Below are positions 53,389 through 62,058 of a stretch of DNA of 64,000 bases, piece by piece (within the stretch, counting starts at the first letter, position 1; every line of letters begins with the position of its first letter). This DNA is from Salinibacterium sp. PAMC 21357 (lineage in GTDB: Bacteria > Actinomycetota > Actinomycetes > Actinomycetales > Microbacteriaceae): NCBI RefSeq assembly GCF_000247645.1, contig NZ_AHWA01000004.1, positions 1,054,001 through 1,118,000 on the forward strand. The letters run 5' to 3'. The position numbers and the translations under genes were made by a program. Under the pieces are notes generated by a model that made no database searches, was not told the DNA's origin, and saw nothing but the letters and a program-made list of their open reading frames with translations.

Positions 53389-53587
53389 TTGTGGATAGGC
53401 CTGTGCACAACTCCGGCGAAACGCCGCAAGTATTGTGAGCAACCTGTGGAAACAACTGTGGAAACTGACCCCGGTATTTTAGCTAAAGGTACTCTGACCT
53501 GCATTTTCTAAATCCACACACAGTGTGTAGAAACATGTCTAAAGTCTGGCTTGAGGGTTCCGCATTTTTCCTAAATGCTGTGCACAA
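53389..53587. promoter_or_regulatory. cluster of DnaA-box-like repeats upstream of dnaB
   Basis: The gap between rplI and dnaB holds no gene but repeated TGTGNA-type words: TTGTGGATAG (53389), CTGTGCACAA (53401 and 53578), CTGTGGAAAC (53444 and 53456, exactly 12 bp apart) and AATCCACACA (53511). The first reads CTATCCACA on the other strand, one base from the DnaA consensus. The density suggests DnaA control of dnaB or a DnaA-titration site rather than the main origin, which is expected between dnaA and dnaN. Confidence 0.5.
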
Positions 53588-53613
53588 AACTCTTGACAAC
53601 GGGGCTTAAAACA

Positions 53614-53647
53614 CAAGGACGACGAGCCAATTGGCTCGTCGTCCTTG
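53614..53647 (-). terminator. terminator of the rpsF-ssb-rpsR-rplI operon
   Basis: A perfect 34-bp palindrome (CAAGGACGACGAGCCAA and complement) lies 11 bases past the rplI stop and is followed in that direction by TGTTTTAA. It is a strong intrinsic terminator. Confidence 0.9.
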
Positions 53648-53658
53648 CAGTAACTCAG

Positions 53659-54111
53659 TTACTTGCTAGCAACAACCTGGAGCGTGATCGTCGCAACGAT
53701 GTCGTCACGCAGACGAATCGTAGCTTCGTGGTCACCAACAACCTTGATGGGGCTAGTGATCTCGATCTTGCGCTTGTCGATGTCGCCAAGACCAGCCGCA
53801 ATGACAGCTTCTGCCACGTGTGAAGGCTTGACCGAACCGAACAGTCGTCCACCCTGACCAGCGGTCACGGTGAGCTTGACCTTGGTCGCCTGGAGGCGAG
53901 CCTTGAGGTCCTGCGCTTCTTCGAGAGTGGCGTGCTCACGTGAAACGCGTGCTGCCTTGATTGACTCGACCTGCTTTTCGCCACCGCGAGTCCACGCCAC
54001 GGCAAAGCCCTGGGGGATGAGGTAGTTGCGAGCGAAGCCGTTCTTTACGTCGACGACGTCACCGGGAGTACCGAGACCGGTCACTTCGTGAGTGAGAATG
54101 AGCTTTGACAT
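53659..54111 (-). CDS. rplI: 50S ribosomal protein L9
   Basis: This 150-aa protein has the L9 N-terminal domain ([34 protein letters not shown]) and the C-terminal RNA-binding domain beginning near residue 80 ([17 protein letters not shown]). It is the last gene of the rpsF-ssb-rpsR-rplI operon, the standard bacterial order, and is followed by a strong terminator. Family and length are fully typical. Confidence 0.98.
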   Translation of the reverse strand: MSKLILTHEVTGLGTPGDVVDVKNGFARNYLIPQGFAVAWTRGGEKQVESIKAARVSREHATLEEAQDLKARLQATKVKLTVTAGQGGRLFGSVKPSHVAEAVIAAGLGDIDKRKIEITSPIKVVGDHEATIRLRDDIVATITLQVVASK

Positions 54112-54123
54112 TTCGGTGGCTCC

Positions 54124-54387
54124 TTAACGGCCTGCGCCGGCGTAGGGCAGCAATGCCATCTCACGGGCGTTCTTGACGGCCGTGGCGATGAGACGCTGCT
54201 CCTGAACGGAAACACCGGTGATGCGACGGGCGCGGATCTTTCCACGCTCGGAGATGAATTTACGAAGCGTAGCGACATCCTTGTAGTCGATGACGCCTAC
54301 GCGGATCGACTTAGCTGGTGCGGCGTTCTTGCCGTCCTTGCCTTTGCGGATGGGCTTGCGGCGGTCGCCGCTGCTCTTTCCTGCCAT
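54124..54387 (-). CDS. rpsR: 30S ribosomal protein S18
   Basis: This 87-aa protein contains the S18 core ([52 protein letters not shown]). The N-terminal region is basic and contains no cysteine, so there is no zinc site. It lies between ssb and rplI. S18 pairs with S6 on the small-subunit platform, and the S6:S18 complex may bind the operon leader described at 55442-55490. Confidence 0.98.
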   Translation of the reverse strand: MAGKSSGDRRKPIRKGKDGKNAAPAKSIRVGVIDYKDVATLRKFISERGKIRARRITGVSVQEQRLIATAVKNAREMALLPYAGAGR

Positions 54388-54429
54388 GAGTGTTACTTCT
54401 TTCTGTAATTAAGGCTGAGCGTCGAGTGC

Positions 54430-54948
54430 CTAGAAGGGCGTCTCGTCGGAGTAATTGCCGGGAGTGTTCCATACGTCGCCAGATGCTGCGGGAGCGCTTG
54501 CGGCCCAGGGCTCGTCTTTCGACTGCCCGCCGCCTTGCTGTCCGCCACCGTTTTGCTGAGCTGCACGAGGAGCTGAGCTGTCACGGGGTGCACGGGTGAT
54601 CTGCGCGGTTGCATAGCGGAGGCTGGGGCCGACTTCATCGACCTCAAGTTCCATGCTCGTGCGCTTTTCGCCCTCTTTGGTTTCGTAGGAGCGCTGACGG
54701 AGGCGGCCCTGCGCAATAACGCGGCTGCCCTTTGTCAGTGTTCCCGCCACGTGCTCGGCGAATTCACGCCAGCACGAAGCGCGGAGAAACAGGGCTTCTC
54801 CGTCTTTCCACTCGTTCGATGCTCGATCGAAGGTGCGCGGCGTTGAGGCAATGGTGAAGTTAGCCACGGCAAGTCCACCCTGCGTGTACCGCAGTTCTGG
54901 ATCTGCCGTGAGGTTACCCACGACCGTTATGACTGTCTCGCCGGCCAC
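54430..54948 (-). CDS. ssb: single-stranded DNA-binding protein
   Basis: This 172-aa SSB has the N-terminal OB fold ([51 protein letters not shown]). A Gly/Gln-rich linker ([10 protein letters not shown]) leads to an acidic tip ending DETPF, the variant of the DDIPF tail that recruits replication proteins. It sits between rpsF and rpsR, two bases after the rpsF stop. Confidence 0.97.
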   Translation of the reverse strand: MAGETVITVVGNLTADPELRYTQGGLAVANFTIASTPRTFDRASNEWKDGEALFLRASCWREFAEHVAGTLTKGSRVIAQGRLRQRSYETKEGEKRTSMELEVDEVGPSLRYATAQITRAPRDSSAPRAAQQNGGGQQGGGQSKDEPWAASAPAASGDVWNTPGNYSDETPF

Positions 54949-54950
54949 GA

Positions 54951-55436
54951 CTACTCTGCTTCCGCTTCAGCCTTGGCTGCTTCGACAGGAGCCTCGGTTG
55001 CAGCAGCAGGAGCCTTCGCTTCTTCGGCCGGGGCCTTAGTTGCAGGGGCAGGGGTTTTGGTTGCAGCAGGAGTCTTTGCTGGAGCGGCAGCCTTGCGGGC
55101 AGCCTTCTCTTCAGCAATCTTCTTGGCGGCAGCTACCTGCGCGAACCCAGCTTCTGCACGCAGCACCTTGGTGCGCATGACAGCTTCGCTGAGTGAGAGT
55201 TGGCGGTCGAGCTCGTCTGTCGACTTGCTCTCTGCGGTGAAGTTAACGACGGCGTAGATGCCTTCGGTCTTCTTGTTGATCTCGTAGGCCAAACGACGGC
55301 GACCCCAAATATCGATGTTATCGATGGTGCCACCGTCATTGCGGATGACATTGAGGAACTTGTCGAGACTGGGAGCCACGGTGCGTTCGTCGATCTCTGG
55401 ATCGAGGATGACCATGAGTTCGTACTGATGCGTCAC
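54951..55436 (-). CDS. rpsF: 30S ribosomal protein S6 with Ala/Pro/Glu-rich C-terminal extension
   Basis: Residues 1-100 are a standard S6 ([51 protein letters not shown]). From about residue 110 an unusual tail of some 50 residues follows: a run of Ala, Pro, Lys and Glu in short TPA/APA units, probably disordered. The start is a GTG at 55436 with AAGGAGGTG upstream. It leads the rpsF-ssb-rpsR-rplI operon; its leader folds into a structure that hides this Shine-Dalgarno. Confidence 0.96.
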   Translation of the reverse strand: MTHQYELMVILDPEIDERTVAPSLDKFLNVIRNDGGTIDNIDIWGRRRLAYEINKKTEGIYAVVNFTAESKSTDELDRQLSLSEAVMRTKVLRAEAGFAQVAAAKKIAEEKAARKAAAPAKTPAATKTPAPATKAPAEEAKAPAAATEAPVEAAKAEAEAE

Positions 55437-55441
55437 AAACC

Positions 55442-55490
55442 CACCTCCTTCGGACTTAAACGGTTACAGACGGTCTGTAACAGGAGGGTG
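55442..55490 (-). promoter_or_regulatory. rpsF leader structure resembling the S6:S18 binding motif
   Basis: In the mRNA, GTTACAGAC and GTCTGTAAC form a 9-bp hairpin (55463-55481). CCG follows directly on its 3' side, and CACCCTCC (55490-55483) can pair with GGAGGTG (55448-55442), the Shine-Dalgarno of rpsF. A hairpin over a bulge holding CCG, with an outer stem, is the described form of the S6:S18 autoregulatory element. Binding would hide the ribosome site. Confidence 0.6.
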
Positions 55491-55572
55491 TTGACGTTCA
55501 TCTCACCACCTAAAGGTAGTTAGACAACCTGCCTAGTGTAGTTCGAAGACGGGTCAATACTCAAGGCGAACT

Positions 55573-57012
55573 TCAGTGAGCGGCGTTCTCGCGCTCGGTC
55601 CACCATGCTCGCAGTCGTTTTTCGGCTTCCTGCTCGCCGAGCGGACCTTCATCGAGACGCAGTTCAAGCAAGAAAGAGTAGGCCTCACCCACATCGCGGC
55701 TGGGCTTCAGCCCCAAAATCGCCATAATTTGCTCACCATCGAGGTCAGGACGCACAGCCGCAATTCCCTCAGCCTCGGCAATCGCAGCGATTCGATCCTC
55801 AAGATCGTCGTAGGCGAACGCCAAGCGGTCGGCCTTGCGAACGTTACGGGTCGTAACATCTGCCCGGGTAATGATGTGCAGCCGCTCGAGCTGATCACCC
55901 GCATCCCGAACATAACGACGCACTGCCGAATCTGTCCAGGAGCCCTCGGTGTACCCGAAGAAACGCAAGTGCAGTTCAACAAGGCGCGCCACCGACGTGA
56001 TGGTCTCTTTGTCAAAGCGCAATGCGCGCAGCCTCTTAGTTGCAAGTTTCGCGCCCACAACATCGTGGTGATGGAAAGTGACGACGCCGCCGCGTTCAAT
56101 CTTGCGCGTCGACGGCTTGCCAATGTCATGGAGCAGCGCCGCTAGACGCAAAATGAGGTCAGGGCCCTCAATACCGGGGCGGCTTTTCTCCAAGTCGATC
56201 GCCTGCCGCAAGACTGTGAGCGAATGCTCGTACACATCTTTATGGTGAGCGTGCTCATCCACTTCAAGCTTCAACGCCGGAATCTCGGGCAAAACGTGCT
56301 CGGCAAGCCCCGTTTCGACCAGTAGGCGGATGCCCGGCACCGGGTCATCCGTCTTCAATAGCTTCGTGAGCTCATCGCTCACGCGCTCAACACTCACGAT
56401 GTCGATTCGGGGTGCTAGCTCAGCCATTGCGCGAACGGTCTCGGGGGAGACCGTGAAACCTAGCTGCGAGGTAAATCGTGCGGCCCGCATCATCCGCAAG
56501 GGGTCATCACCAAACGACACCTCTGGCGAACCGGGCGTAGTGAGGGTTTTGCTGAGCAGGTGCTCGACACCGTTCCACGGATCTACCAGAACACGCTCGG
56601 GCAAACGCAACGCCATCGCATTAACGCTGAAGTCCCGCCGTTCAAGATCTTTTTCTAAGGAATCGCCGAACGCCACGATGGGCTTTCGCGTAGCGCCGTC
56701 GTAGCTGTCGGCGCGGTACGTCGTGATCTCTACCGTTTCACCGTCGATTCGCGCCGCAATGGTTCCGAAGTCGCGCCCGATATCCCACTGAGCATCAGAA
56801 ATCGGCTTAACCAAACGCATGATGTCATCGGGGGTGGCGTTGGTCGCAAAATCTAGATCTGAAACTGCGCGCCCCAGAAACGCATCGCGCACGGGACCAC
56901 CGACAAGTGCGAGTTCGAAACCATCGGCGGCGAATCGTGCGGCTAGGGTGGCTACTGGTTTAGAGTCGGCAAGCTTTGCAAGGCTCTCAATTGCGTCGGC
57001 GACACTCTCCAT
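55573..57012 (-). CDS. cca: CCA tRNA nucleotidyltransferase
   Basis: This 479-aa enzyme has the class II nucleotidyltransferase head (LVGGPVRDAFLGRAVSDLDFAT with the DxD metal site), RRDFSVNAMALRL, the RNA-binding region, and an HD domain (ALLHDIGKPSTRKI). The layout matches the actinobacterial CCA-adding enzyme, which repairs tRNA 3' ends. It is divergent from the DUF6049-like gene, with a 123-bp shared promoter region. This is the usual position in the oriC-proximal block of Actinomycetota. Confidence 0.94.
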   Translation of the reverse strand: MESVADAIESLAKLADSKPVATLAARFAADGFELALVGGPVRDAFLGRAVSDLDFATNATPDDIMRLVKPISDAQWDIGRDFGTIAARIDGETVEITTYRADSYDGATRKPIVAFGDSLEKDLERRDFSVNAMALRLPERVLVDPWNGVEHLLSKTLTTPGSPEVSFGDDPLRMMRAARFTSQLGFTVSPETVRAMAELAPRIDIVSVERVSDELTKLLKTDDPVPGIRLLVETGLAEHVLPEIPALKLEVDEHAHHKDVYEHSLTVLRQAIDLEKSRPGIEGPDLILRLAALLHDIGKPSTRKIERGGVVTFHHHDVVGAKLATKRLRALRFDKETITSVARLVELHLRFFGYTEGSWTDSAVRRYVRDAGDQLERLHIITRADVTTRNVRKADRLAFAYDDLEDRIAAIAEAEGIAAVRPDLDGEQIMAILGLKPSRDVGEAYSFLLELRLDEGPLGEQEAEKRLRAWWTERENAAH

Positions 57013-57135
57013 AGTGCGACTAGTTTCTCACGACACCGAGAGCAATTTGCGCGAATTATCCTCAGGCGCCCATCATTCAGGCAAGGACGAATAAACTCAC
57101 ATCATGCTGGCCAAGCGAGAGGACGGGGGTGAACC

Positions 57136-58799
57136 TTGCCTATAAGAGTCTTCAGCGCCGCTGTCGCGCTCGGTATTGGCTTGGCCCTCGCCGCCAGCGG
57201 AGCCAGTGCCGCGCCGTTCAACGATGTCACTCCCGCACTCACCACAGCCTCGGCAGCCACTCAAGTTTCCGTAATCGCGCCCCTCACCGTGCCGACAGGT
57301 AGCGGCGGGCTCATCAACGCCGAGATGCTCAGCGAGTACACCGACTCTTCAGGATTGCTCACTCGTCAACTGGATGCCGTAGCCGGCAAGTCCGTCACGG
57401 TGGCGATAGATCCGATGATTCTGGCCTCCATTCGCGTGCTCGGCACGAGTGCGCCGGAGTCTGCGCGCACCTGGTTAGAGCGACTTTCGCTCATCAGTAA
57501 CGAAATTGTTCCTCTCCCGTACGCGAATTCCGATCCGACATTGGTTTCCCAGTCGTCGCAGGCAACCGTCCTTGCTCCGATTAGCTTCGATTTTGCCCTC
57601 AATTCGGCGAATTTCGCGGTAGCGGGTGAACCGAGCTCGAGCCCGACTGCTGATCCCATTGATGTCGGGGCCGACGCTGTTCCGGCGTTCCCGACGACTG
57701 AAGATTTGCTCGCGTGGGACTACACGATCGAGGGGTTTGTGCGTCCCCGCGTGAACAGCGTTGTCTCTACGGATCCCGCAGTGTTTCTCGAGAGCGGGTT
57801 CAGCACTATGGTGCTGTCGTCGACGAATGTTTCACGGGATGCTGGCGCCGGTTCAGTTGCGACAATCGATGGAATGACGGCGCTGATTTCGGATGCGTCA
57901 GCCTCCGCGGCCATGGATGAAGCGCTGGGTTCCACAGTGGGTCGCGATATTTCTGACTCAGAAACGGCACTGTCGTCTGCCGTACTCTCGGCCGGCTCCG
58001 CTCAATCAGCGGAAACGGCATCCGTTCTCATCATGATCGATCATTCGCTTGAGCTCAGTGCCGCGCGGCTGGATTCTGCTCTCGCGAGCCTCGCTGCAAG
58101 TCCTTCGATCACGCTTGTTCCCCTCACTACTCTGGCTGCGGCACCAGCGGCGACCGCCACCATCGCCGATATGCCCCAGGATGCCTCCCGTCTTGCCGAA
58201 GTCGAGCGTCTTCTGCTTGCCGCCCAAGAAGAACGCAGTTTTTTCACGATCGCTACCGATCCTGAATTGCTCATCGCCCAGCGTCGGTTGGCTCTGCTCG
58301 ATGCCTTAGGAGCTATTGCGACGGAAGACCCCGTGGACTGGCTTAGTGCGGTCAATGGCTTTCTAGTTGACTCACGAGATTTCACGTCGTCGGTCGTCGT
58401 TGTTGAATCGAGCAACTTTCTCTTTTTGGCCGACAAGAGCTTCTTGCCGATCTCGGTAAACAACAACCTCAATCAAGCGGTGACGGTCTTCATCACGGTC
58501 AAACCACGCACGGCGCTTCTCGCAGTAGGAGACAGTCGAGTCGAGCTGCAGATTGCAGCGAACTCTCAAGCTAAGGGCAACATCCCCGTGCAAGCGCTCT
58601 CTAACGGAATGGTGGATGTCGAGATCAGCCTCACCAGCACCACCGGTCTCGCCATCGGGGCAAGCACCCTGAGCGAAGTCAATGTTCAAGCCGGCTGGGA
58701 GACCCCCATCGTTCTCGGGTTGGGTGCTCTCGTTGTGGTGATCTTCAGCGTTGGTTTCGTCCGCAGCATTTGCGACGTCGAAAGCCCGTCAATGACTAA
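57136..58799 (+). CDS. DUF6049-like secreted/membrane protein, separated from MurJ by a probable frameshift
   Basis: The frame starts at a TTG (57136; GGGGGTGA four bases upstream) with a signal peptide (VALGIGLALAASGASAA) and a long Ser/Ala-rich extracytoplasmic domain, ending in one membrane helix near residues 533-553 (TPIVLGLGALVVVIFSVGFV). The frame then runs without a stop into MurJ. If one base is missing at about 58770, the helix is followed by RRRKPVND and TAA 58797-58799, a normal stop-transfer ending overlapping the MurJ ATG. Size then is 554 aa. Position next to murJ and cca supports the DUF6049 assignment. Function is unknown, probably cell-envelope related. Confidence 0.7.
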
Positions 58800-60480
58800 T
58801 CAGGCTGGCCCTGAGGTGGGTCCCCAACCCAGCGGCAGCCCCGCGGCGGCCACCCTCCCCACCCAGAAGACCTCAACTATCGGTCGCGCGAGCGCACTAC
58901 TGGCATCAGGAACCTTCGTTTCTCGCATTTTGGGCTTCATCAGTGCGATGGTCCTCGCCCGCACTCTTGGGCTAGTCGGAACTGGCGATACTTACGCCAT
59001 TGCCAACCAACTCCCTAAAGCGGTTTACGCCATCGTGGCCGGGGGAATTCTGAGCGCCGTGATCGTTCCGCAGATCGTGCGGGCCGCTCTCCACAAAGAT
59101 GGTGGGCAGAAGTTCATCAACCGCTTGGTGACGCTTGGCATCGTCATCTTTCTCATCATCACCGTCGCGGCAACGTTCAGCGCGCCGCTCCTGGTTCAGG
59201 TTTACGCACGAGCGAGCGAGAATTTCGGGCCTGCGGAGTTCGCGCTAGCTACGGCTTTTGCCTACTGGTGCCTCCCGCAGATTCTTTTTTATGCCCTGTA
59301 TTCATTGCTCGGCGAAGTGCTCAATGCTCGGGGTAAGTTCGGGCCATTCACGTGGGCTCCTGTCGCTAACAACGTGGTGATGCTGACCGGGCTCCTCGTG
59401 TTCCAGCTTCTCTTTGGCGATGTCACTCGTTTCGCCTCGGAGGATTGGACCGGGCAGATGGTCGCCGTTCTGGCGGGTGGCGCCACGCTTGGCGTCGCCG
59501 TTCAGGCAGCACTTTTGGCTTTTTTCTGGCATCGGGCCGGGCTCCGGTATCGTCCTGAGTTCCGCTGGCGCGGTGTCGGTCTTGGCACCGCAGGTAAGGC
59601 TGCCGCCTGGACGTTCGGCATGATTCTCGTCACACAGGTCGGTGGCGCTATCGGCACTCAGATTGCGAGCCTTGCCTCGAATGTTGCCGCCTCGGTCTTC
59701 GTAATCACCACGGCGTGGTTGATTTTCATGCTCCCGCATTCGGTCATCTCTGTGTCGATCGGAATGGCCTACTTCACACGGATGAGCGGCCATGCTCGTG
59801 ATGGAAACCTCACCGCGATGCGCGACGATGTCTCGGCTGCCTTGCGGTCCATCCTGATGTTGCTGATGTTCGCCGCCGTTGGACTGATGGTCATCGCTTT
59901 TCCGTTCAGCGCACTCTTTGCGACCACCTACGACGAACTGAACTCTCTAGCGATAGTGCTTGTGCTTTATCTTGTCGGCCTCGTGCCGTTCAGCATCATG
60001 TACGTCTTGCAGAGAGTGTTTTACGCGTTCGAGGACACACGTACGCCGTTTATCCTGCAGACCATTCAAGTGGTTCTTTATGTTGCTGGAGCGCTTTTCG
60101 TCTCAACATTCCCTCTTGACCGCATTGCGATGGGTCTAGCGGCAATGATCAGCATCGCGGGCACCATTCAAACGATTATCGCGCTGATCGTTGTGCGCAA
60201 GCGGGTTCCCGGGTTCCGCCTTCTTCCCCTCGTGCTCCGCGCGCTGTGGTTCTTGGCGGCAATGATTCCTGCCGCTGCGGCGGGCTTTGGCATCCTCACA
60301 CTGCTGGGCGGATTTGGGGAGAGCTCCTTCGTCGTCTCTGGCTTCCTCGGTGCTTTCGTTTCCATCGCGCTAGCGGGCACTGGAATGCTCATCGTTTATG
60401 CCGCAACGCTGGCGCTCACTAAGAACGACGAGTTCTTCGCCTTCGTGCGGCCGATTCTGTCGCGTCTCCGCCGGCGCTAG
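58792..60480 (+). CDS. murJ: murein biosynthesis integral membrane protein MurJ (lipid II flippase)
   Basis: This 562-aa protein has a short hydrophilic lead and then the MVF/MurJ fold with about 14 helices: SALLASGTFVSRILGFISAM, GTGDTYAIANQLPKAVYAIV, FALATAFAYWCLPQILFYAL, and FMLPHSVISVSIGMAYFTRM. It flips lipid II across the membrane for peptidoglycan synthesis. I place its start at ATG 58792, in frame with the upstream gene; as written a single 1114-aa fusion would be read. The length without the fusion is normal for MurJ. Confidence 0.88.
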   Translation: MTNQAGPEVGPQPSGSPAAATLPTQKTSTIGRASALLASGTFVSRILGFISAMVLARTLGLVGTGDTYAIANQLPKAVYAIVAGGILSAVIVPQIVRAALHKDGGQKFINRLVTLGIVIFLIITVAATFSAPLLVQVYARASENFGPAEFALATAFAYWCLPQILFYALYSLLGEVLNARGKFGPFTWAPVANNVVMLTGLLVFQLLFGDVTRFASEDWTGQMVAVLAGGATLGVAVQAALLAFFWHRAGLRYRPEFRWRGVGLGTAGKAAAWTFGMILVTQVGGAIGTQIASLASNVAASVFVITTAWLIFMLPHSVISVSIGMAYFTRMSGHARDGNLTAMRDDVSAALRSILMLLMFAAVGLMVIAFPFSALFATTYDELNSLAIVLVLYLVGLVPFSIMYVLQRVFYAFEDTRTPFILQTIQVVLYVAGALFVSTFPLDRIAMGLAAMISIAGTIQTIIALIVVRKRVPGFRLLPLVLRALWFLAAMIPAAAAGFGILTLLGGFGESSFVVSGFLGAFVSIALAGTGMLIVYAATLALTKNDEFFAFVRPILSRLRRR

Positions 60481-60575
60481 TCTCACCTAAAGTTCACCCC
60501 TTGTTCACTTTCAGGCGAACCAAAGTCGTAGGGCTACGAACATTATGTAGCTAGCCCCGCACGCCCCGGCCGGTC

Positions 60576-60601
60576 GGAATACTCCGTCGCTAGGATGTGT
60601 T
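60576..60601 (+). promoter_or_regulatory. SigR/SigH-type oxidative-stress promoter of trxB-trxA
   Basis: GGAAT (60576-60580) and GTT (60599-60601) are exactly 18 bases apart, the consensus of actinobacterial SigR/SigH promoters, which control thioredoxin systems. It lies 38 bases upstream of the trxB start codon. Confidence 0.85.
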
Positions 60602-60638
60602 GAACCGGGTAATAACGATCCCAAGGAGACACGAAACA

Positions 60639-61637
60639 GTGCGTCAAGTCATCATCATCGGATCCGGCCCCGCCGGTTACACCGCCGCGATCTATGCAGC
60701 GCGCGCAAACCTCGCGCCGTTGGTGATCGCTAGCTCTGTCGAGGCTGGTGGCGAGCTCATGAAGACCACCGAGATCGAGAACTACCCCGGGTTTGCCGCG
60801 GGTATTCAGGGCCCAGACCTCATGCTCGAAATGCAAAAGCAGGCCGAGCGGTTTGGCACCGAGGTTGTGCTCGATGACGTTACCGATCTTCAGCTCGATG
60901 GGCAGATGAAAAAGGTCACGCTAGGCAACGGTGATGTGCACGAAGCTCTCTCGATCGTTTTCGCGACAGGTTCTGCCTACCGCAAACTTGGCCTTCCCGA
61001 TGAGGAACGCCTCAGCGGTTATGGAGTCTCGTGGTGCGCAACCTGTGACGGTTTCTTCTTCCGCAAGAAGACGATCGCAGTCGTTGGTGGCGGCGATTCC
61101 GCCATGGAAGAGGCGACCTTCCTTACGAAGTTTGCCGACAAGGTTTACGTTATTCACCGCAAGGATGAGTTGCGTGCCTCGAAGGCCATGCAGGAGCGCG
61201 CTTTCAGCGATCCTAAGATCGAATTCGTGTGGAACTCTGCTGTAACCGGCATCACCGGTTCCGAGCTTGTCGACGGCATCGACCTCACCGACACAGTCAC
61301 TGGTGCCACTTCTCACCTCGACGTGAGCGGTCTCTTCATTGCGATCGGCGCCGACCCCCGCACCCACCTCGTGCACGGTCAGCTCGACATCAACCCAGAC
61401 GGAACGGTTGTCGTGGATGGTCGTTCCTCACGCACCAACATCACTGGCGTATTTGCCGCCGGCGACGTCATCGATCCCACCTACCGCCAAGCCGTAACGG
61501 CCGCCGGTTCCGGCACCGTTGCCGCTCTCGACGCCGAGCACTACCTGGCGTCACTTCCCCGCGAACTTGTCGCTGGGGCCGTCCAACCGGCACGGGTCGA
61601 AGAAGTAGAAGAAAAGCCCAACGAAGAAGCCGCCTAA
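60639..61637 (+). CDS. trxB: thioredoxin-disulfide reductase
   Basis: This 332-aa flavoenzyme begins at GTG 60639 (AAGGAG ten bases upstream). It shows the FAD motif GSGPAGYTAAIYAARA, the redox pair CATC (SWCATCDG, about residues 136-139), the NADPH motif GGGDSAMEEA and the closing AAGDVIDPTYRQAVTAAGSG. It transfers electrons from NADPH to thioredoxin, encoded immediately downstream. The SigR-type promoter indicates induction by disulfide stress. Earlier frame residues are upstream of the GTG and are not needed for the fold. Confidence 0.97.
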   Translation: MRQVIIIGSGPAGYTAAIYAARANLAPLVIASSVEAGGELMKTTEIENYPGFAAGIQGPDLMLEMQKQAERFGTEVVLDDVTDLQLDGQMKKVTLGNGDVHEALSIVFATGSAYRKLGLPDEERLSGYGVSWCATCDGFFFRKKTIAVVGGGDSAMEEATFLTKFADKVYVIHRKDELRASKAMQERAFSDPKIEFVWNSAVTGITGSELVDGIDLTDTVTGATSHLDVSGLFIAIGADPRTHLVHGQLDINPDGTVVVDGRSSRTNITGVFAAGDVIDPTYRQAVTAAGSGTVAALDAEHYLASLPRELVAGAVQPARVEEVEEKPNEEAA

Positions 61638-61670
61638 CCCCTATATTTCCACCGAACAAAGGAACACAGA

Positions 61671-61997
61671 ATGTCTGCAGCAACAGAAGTAACAGACGCA
61701 AACTTCGAAGAACTCGTCATCAACTCAAAGGACACCATCATGGTCGACTTCTGGGCTGAATGGTGTGGCCCGTGTCGCCAGGTTGGTCCGATCCTTGATC
61801 AGATCGCCAGCGAGAATGCCGACAAGATCAAGATCGTCAAGCTCAACGTTGACGACAACCCCCAGATGGCGATGAAGTACCAGATCACCTCGATCCCGGC
61901 CATGAAGGTCTTCCGCGGTGGCGAGGTCGTCAAGACCGTCATCGGTGCAAAGCCGAAGCCCGCGCTTGAGTCTGACCTCGCAGAGTTCCTGGCCTAA
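61671..61997 (+). CDS. trxA: thioredoxin
   Basis: This 108-aa thioredoxin has MVDFWAEWCGPCRQVGP with the redox-active WCGPC pair, the cis-Pro in TSIPAMKVF and a typical length. It follows trxB by 33 bases with AAAGGA upstream of the ATG, so both come from the SigR-type promoter. In Actinomycetota the next genes toward the origin are usually parB/parA. Confidence 0.97.
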   Translation: MSAATEVTDANFEELVINSKDTIMVDFWAEWCGPCRQVGPILDQIASENADKIKIVKLNVDDNPQMAMKYQITSIPAMKVFRGGEVVKTVIGAKPKPALESDLAEFLA

Positions 61998-62011
61998 AGC
62001 CACTTTGCGCT

Positions 62012-62058
62012 CGAAAGCCTCCGGCATCCACTATTTGGTGGGTGTGCGGAGGCTTTCG
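62012..62058. terminator. convergent stem-loop between trxA and the SDR gene
   Basis: CGAAAGCCTCCG pairs exactly with CGGAGGCTTTCG over a 23-nt loop. The left arm is just past the trxA stop and the right arm is within the last codons of the SDR gene. It may end transcription from both sides, though neither side has a strong T-tract. Confidence 0.5.

Noticed and set aside
53262-53658. Chromosomal replication origin in the rplI-dnaB gap
   Set aside because: DnaA-box-like words are present, but dnaA, dnaN and an AT-rich unwinding element are not; the origin in this group lies between dnaA and dnaN.
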